Source: Actinocatenispora rupis (GTDB taxonomy: Bacteria; Actinomycetota; Actinomycetes; Mycobacteriales; Micromonosporaceae). From it: a stretch of DNA of 64,000 nt. This document shows positions 61,823-64,000 of this stretch, one piece after another. The first letter of the stretch is position 1. The number at the start of each line of letters is the position of its first letter. The stretch is taken from contig NZ_BOMB01000046.1 of the NCBI RefSeq assembly GCF_016861975.1, positions 1 through 64,000 of the forward strand, in the 5' to 3' direction. The translations under genes were made by a program, and so were the position numbers. Below the pieces are notes generated by a model. That model saw only the letters and a list, made by a program, of their open reading frames with translations, did not search any database and was not told where the DNA came from.

Positions 61823-61990
61823 GGATCGTGCTCCCGTACTGCGTCGATGACCTGCTCTGCCCGTACCGCGGGCACGCCCGGACCGCTGCCTCGTGCCCAC
61901 CCGCGACGCCGACGCTACCCGTTTGCGTCGCCCCCGGGGCGTACGGCTATCCTTCTCTCGCACCCCGTGCTGACGCGCGTGGCGCACCCT

Positions 61991-62072
61991 GGCGGGTTGC
62001 CCGAGTGGCCAAAGGGAGCGGACTGTAAATCCGTCGGCTTCGCCTACACAGGTTCGAATCCTGTACCCGCCA
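61991..62072 (+). tRNA. tRNA-Tyr (anticodon GTA)
   Basis: An 82-base class II tRNA: acceptor GGCGGGT/ACCCGCC, D-arm GCCCGAGTGGCC, anticodon GTA in CTGTAAA, a long variable arm, T-arm ACAGG-TTCGAATC-CTGT and discriminator A. CCA is not encoded. Confidence 0.95.
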
Positions 62073-62082
62073 CGCCAGGGTT

Positions 62083-62128
62083 GACGAAGGCCCCCGACCA
62101 GCAGCAATGCCGGTCGGGGGCCTTCGTC
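62083..62128 (+). terminator. 17-bp terminator after tRNA-Tyr
   Basis: GACGAAGGCCCCCGACC (62083-62099) pairs perfectly with GGTCGGGGGCCTTCGTC (62112-62128), loop of 12 bases. Confidence 0.85.
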
Positions 62129-62149
62129 GTGCCTGGCTCGCGGCGTGCC

Positions 62150-62236
62150 TCAGCCGATGCCCTGCCGGTCCACGAGCCCCAGCGTCGGGGCGAACCACAT
62201 GGTGTCGCGCAGACGTTCGCGCAGCGGCGAGACCTG
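62150..62236 (-). pseudogene. possible remnant of a DUF2254-like membrane gene
   Basis: A 28-codon frame bounded by TAG and TGA reads LRERLRDTMWFAPTLGLV in the middle, which recalls the N-terminal helix start of DUF2254-type membrane proteins. No start codon with a ribosome site and no continuation are present. Codon bias fits coding DNA. It may be a leftover of a lost gene beside the tRNA. Confidence 0.25.
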
Positions 62237-62738
62237 CTACCCGTCGTACGCATCGAACGGGCCGGTCGCGCGCCGTCGGCTCCGCGAGCGCCGGGTACGC
62301 AAGGCATGTCGCATTGGTGGACCGAGACCGGGCGTACGGTATCGGCAAGATCATGTCGCGCCGGGCGCCCACGGCCGGAAGATCGGGTGCAACGCGCTCG
62401 GGGCGCCGTGCGTGTGCTCGGGTGAGTCCACCGGTACGCGAGGGTTCGGCGGCGCAGAGGTAAACGGAGCGTGGTGCCCGGAGTACGGAAGGGATGGATC
62501 GCGCGATCGGGCCCGGCGAATGTCTGCCGGAGCCGAAGTGGGTGAAGCTGCGCCGATCGGATCATCCGGTCAGGTAACTTTCCCGGCAAACCGCCATCTA
62601 AGCCGCGACGTGCTCGAACGTTCGGGTGGAGACGCGCGGTGATCCCTTCTGTTGGCGTCGCGCTTGCGGCTAGCATCAGGGCCTGGCCGGTCGCCGGTTG
62701 CGACCCGATCCCGATCGTGAGTGGTTCAGGAGAGTCTC
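62237..62738. other. gene-free stretch with the promoter region of the small peptide gene
   Basis: No supported gene. Frames here lack consistent codon bias. TAGCAT at 62671-62676 is a likely -10 for the peptide gene, giving a leader of about 56 bases; no clear -35. A palindrome CGAACGTTCG is at 62615-62624. Several conserved-looking single-strand motifs were checked for known riboswitches without a match. Confidence 0.4.
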
Positions 62739-62870
62739 ATGCGTAAGCTCAAGACGTCCCGTTGGGCGGTACGCGTGGCCGCGCTGGCTGCTGCTGCAAC
62801 CGCTGGCGCACTCGTGTTCGCGTCCAACGCCGCCGCCGCGGACTACGGCTGGACGCTGGTCGGTCGCTGA
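62739..62870 (+). CDS. 43-residue secreted peptide precursor
   Basis: Perfect Shine-Dalgarno CAGGAGAG lies seven bases before ATG 62739. The product is almost all signal peptide: basic n-region (MRKLKTSRWAVR), hydrophobic core (about residues 13-28) and an Ala-rich cleavage site (NAAAA). Cleavage would leave about nine residues, DYGWTLVGR. This is not a known lipoprotein or bacteriocin pattern. The next gene encodes a membrane signalling protein, so a signal-peptide/pheromone role is a possible inference. Not in the list of recognised families. Confidence 0.6.
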   Translation: MRKLKTSRWAVRVAALAAAATAGALVFASNAAAADYGWTLVGR

Positions 62871-62890
62871 CCGTCCCGGTGCATCACCAC

Positions 62891-62934
62891 GTCTGACCCG
62901 TCAGACCAGACGGTGCCGCACTCACCCCGGTGAG
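62891..62934 (+). promoter_or_regulatory. mutually exclusive hairpins behind the peptide gene
   Basis: GTCTGA-CCCG-TCAGAC (62891-62906) competes with CGTCTG (62890-62895) pairing CAGACG (62907-62912); a third palindrome CTCACC-CC-GGTGAG follows (62921-62934). Together they could form a terminator or attenuator between the peptide and the sensor gene. Confidence 0.4.
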
Positions 62935-63019
62935 TCCGTCGAGAGGCAATGTCCTTCGAGTGGCAACGCCCTTCGACAGGCAATGTCCGTCGAGGAGCCA
63001 ACGTCCGTCGAGAGGCAAC
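62934..63019 (+). repeat. five tandem 17-bp repeats before the sensor gene
   Basis: Units GTCCGTCGAGAGGCAAT, GTCCTTCGAGTGGCAAC, GCCCTTCGACAGGCAAT, GTCCGTCGAGGAGCCAAC (18 bp) and GTCCGTCGAGAGGCAAC lie head to tail. Each contains a purine-rich, Shine-Dalgarno-like core. They end ten bases before the sensor gene start. Confidence 0.85.
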
Positions 63020-63029
63020 GGATGCGCGC

Positions 63030-64000
63030 ATGAGTCCTGCGACGCCTGTCTCTGGTCGCGCGGCGATGTACTCCTGGCTCATCACGTCAGGACTCATCGT
63101 TCTGACCGTGGCGTTGACCGTACCCACCGCGGGCGTGAGCCACTTCCGGTTCGGCCCGTGGTGGCTGTTCGCCGCGCTCGCGGCGCTGTTCCTGGCGGGC
63201 CAGGCGATCAACCTCCATCTGGAGGTCGGTCGCCAGAGCATGACGGTGGCGCTGGTCGAGATCCCGCTGCTGCTGTCCCTCTTCCTGCTCCACCCCCTCG
63301 GCGTACTCGCGGCGCGCGTGCTCGCCGGCGCCGTCGTGTACCTGTGGCGTACCAAGGACGTCACCAAGTACTTCTTCAACGTCTTCCTGTTCGCGGCCGC
63401 GACCGCCGTGGCGAACGCGGTGGTCGTCGCGTTCGGGCCGCTGTCGCCGACGCACCCGCAGAGCTGGGTCGTGGCGCTCTCCGCGATCCTGATGGCCGAG
63501 CTGGTGACGTACCTCGGGGTGGCGTTGGTGATCAGCGTCGTCCAGGGCGGGCTCACCACCCGCGGCCTGCTGCGCAACGCGCAACCGATGGCGGCCGGTC
63601 TGGTCTGCGCCGTCATCGGCCTGATCATGTTGCTGGCCATCCAGGTCACGCTCTGGTCGCTGCTCCTGCTGCTGGGGCTCACGGTGGCCGTGGCGCTGGC
63701 GTACCGGGCGTATGCGCGGTTCCTCAGCGAGCACCAGAAACTCGACCAGATGTACGAACTGACCCGCGCGGTGCGGCGGGCGAGTTCCGAGGGCGAGCTG
63801 GCCGACATCCTGCTCGCCCGCGTACGCGAGATGCTCCGCGCCGAGTACGCGACGCTCTGGTTGCCCGCCTCCGGTCGGTACCCGGAGGTGTTGTTGACGG
63901 CGAAGGAGGGCGTGCGCGGCCTGCTGGACAAGGCGCCCGCGCCGCACAGCCTGCGCGCCGAGGTGATCGAGGAGGGCGCGACCCGGGCGGTCGGGCCGAA
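63030..64000 (+). CDS. membrane-bound GAF-domain signalling protein (partial)
   Basis: Reading frame open to the window end, at least 323 codons. Residues about 14-215 contain roughly seven hydrophobic helices (MYSWLITSGLIVLTVALT first). Then a coiled-coil-like linker (RFLSEHQKLDQMYELTRAVRRA) and the start of a GAF-like domain (ILLARVREMLRAEYATLWLPAS). This layout in Micromonosporaceae usually leads to GGDEF/EAL cyclic-di-GMP domains or a histidine kinase, which the window does not show. ATG 63030 overlaps a three-codon frame (MRA at 63022) by ATGA; that frame has GAGAGG seven bases upstream. ATG 63066 is an alternative start. Confidence 0.75.
   Translation, partial: MSPATPVSGRAAMYSWLITSGLIVLTVALTVPTAGVSHFRFGPWWLFAALAALFLAGQAINLHLEVGRQSMTVALVEIPLLLSLFLLHPLGVLAARVLAGAVVYLWRTKDVTKYFFNVFLFAAATAVANAVVVAFGPLSPTHPQSWVVALSAILMAELVTYLGVALVISVVQGGLTTRGLLRNAQPMAAGLVCAVIGLIMLLAIQVTLWSLLLLLGLTVAVALAYRAYARFLSEHQKLDQMYELTRAVRRASSEGELADILLARVREMLRAEYATLWLPASGRYPEVLLTAKEGVRGLLDKAPAPHSLRAEVIEEGATRAVGP

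Noticed and set aside
62615-62624. LexA/SOS box (CGAACGTTCG)
   Set aside because: The actinobacterial SOS box needs four bases between CGAAC and GTTCG; here the halves are adjacent.
15-63947. Very long reverse-strand and alternate-frame open frames, such as 4221-7589, 7439-11224, 18365-20659 and 55806-57002
   Set aside because: They are antisense or shifted shadows of well-supported genes, rich in Arg/Ala/Gly with no domain, as expected in high-GC DNA.
1-64000. CRISPR arrays, insertion sequences or transposases
   Set aside because: No regularly spaced repeat-spacer pattern and no transposase or integrase motif was seen; the 17-bp and 15-bp arrays have no spacers.

Overview
This 64 kb window is chromosomal DNA of a high-GC actinobacterium. 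Third codon positions are strongly G/C, GTG starts are common, many genes look leaderless, GC-rich hairpins stand in for terminators, and GTAC is conspicuously over-used. The gene content (futalosine-type menaquinone synthesis, two complex I loci, a Paa oxygenase, LPXTG and TPM proteins, and a membrane/GAF signalling protein) fits the Micromonosporaceae. That assignment, and any narrower one such as Actinocatenispora, is inference from composition and gene order.

Layout. 0-2.4 kb: end of a phenylacetyl-CoA epoxidase operon (paaC-D-E). 2.4-6.3 kb: a cysteine hydrolase with a GlxA-type regulator, a WYL regulator, an NTF2-like protein with an in-frame minisatellite, and an NAD kinase. 6.3-13 kb: menaquinone genes (mqnC, menG, a menJ-type reductase) with a membrane permease and an LPVTG surface protein between them. 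The region before the menJ-like gene carries a near-perfect Rex operator and an IdeR/DtxR-like iron box. 13-29 kb: a complete 14-gene nuoA-N operon, closed by a long hairpin and followed by a polyprenyl diphosphate synthase for the quinone side chain. 30-38 kb: accessory genes (TPM protein, S41 peptidase/ArsR pair, TetR/SDR pair, DUF2127, RarD, holin-like, GNAT) with visible operators and two unexplained structured intergenic regions. 38-41 kb: korAB (2-oxoglutarate:ferredoxin oxidoreductase). 41.7-43.2 kb: a membrane-anchored molybdopterin oxidoreductase.

43.6-59.1 kb: a second complex I locus, nuoA2-B2-C2-H2 and nuoI2-J2-K2-L2-M2-N2. It has no nuoD, E, F or G and is split by about 5.6 kb holding a glucosaminidase, a proline-rich membrane protein and an aldo/keto reductase. 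With korAB close by, a ferredoxin-fed, proton-pumping complex is a reasonable hypothesis. 59-62 kb: htpX, a shortened histidine-phosphatase-like gene, a lipase-like hydrolase, yajQ and tRNA-Tyr. 62.7-64 kb: a 43-codon gene predicted to release a roughly nine-residue secreted peptide, then five 17-bp tandem repeats and the start of a membrane protein entering a GAF-like domain that runs off the window.

The most unusual pattern is a set of very small reading frames joined to real genes by ATGA/GTGA start-stop overlaps: at the nuoL/nuoM junction, twice in tandem at nuoM2/nuoN2, and before nuoC2, nuoJ2 and the terminal sensor gene. Three of them belong to one repeat family that supplies its own Shine-Dalgarno sequence and start codon.
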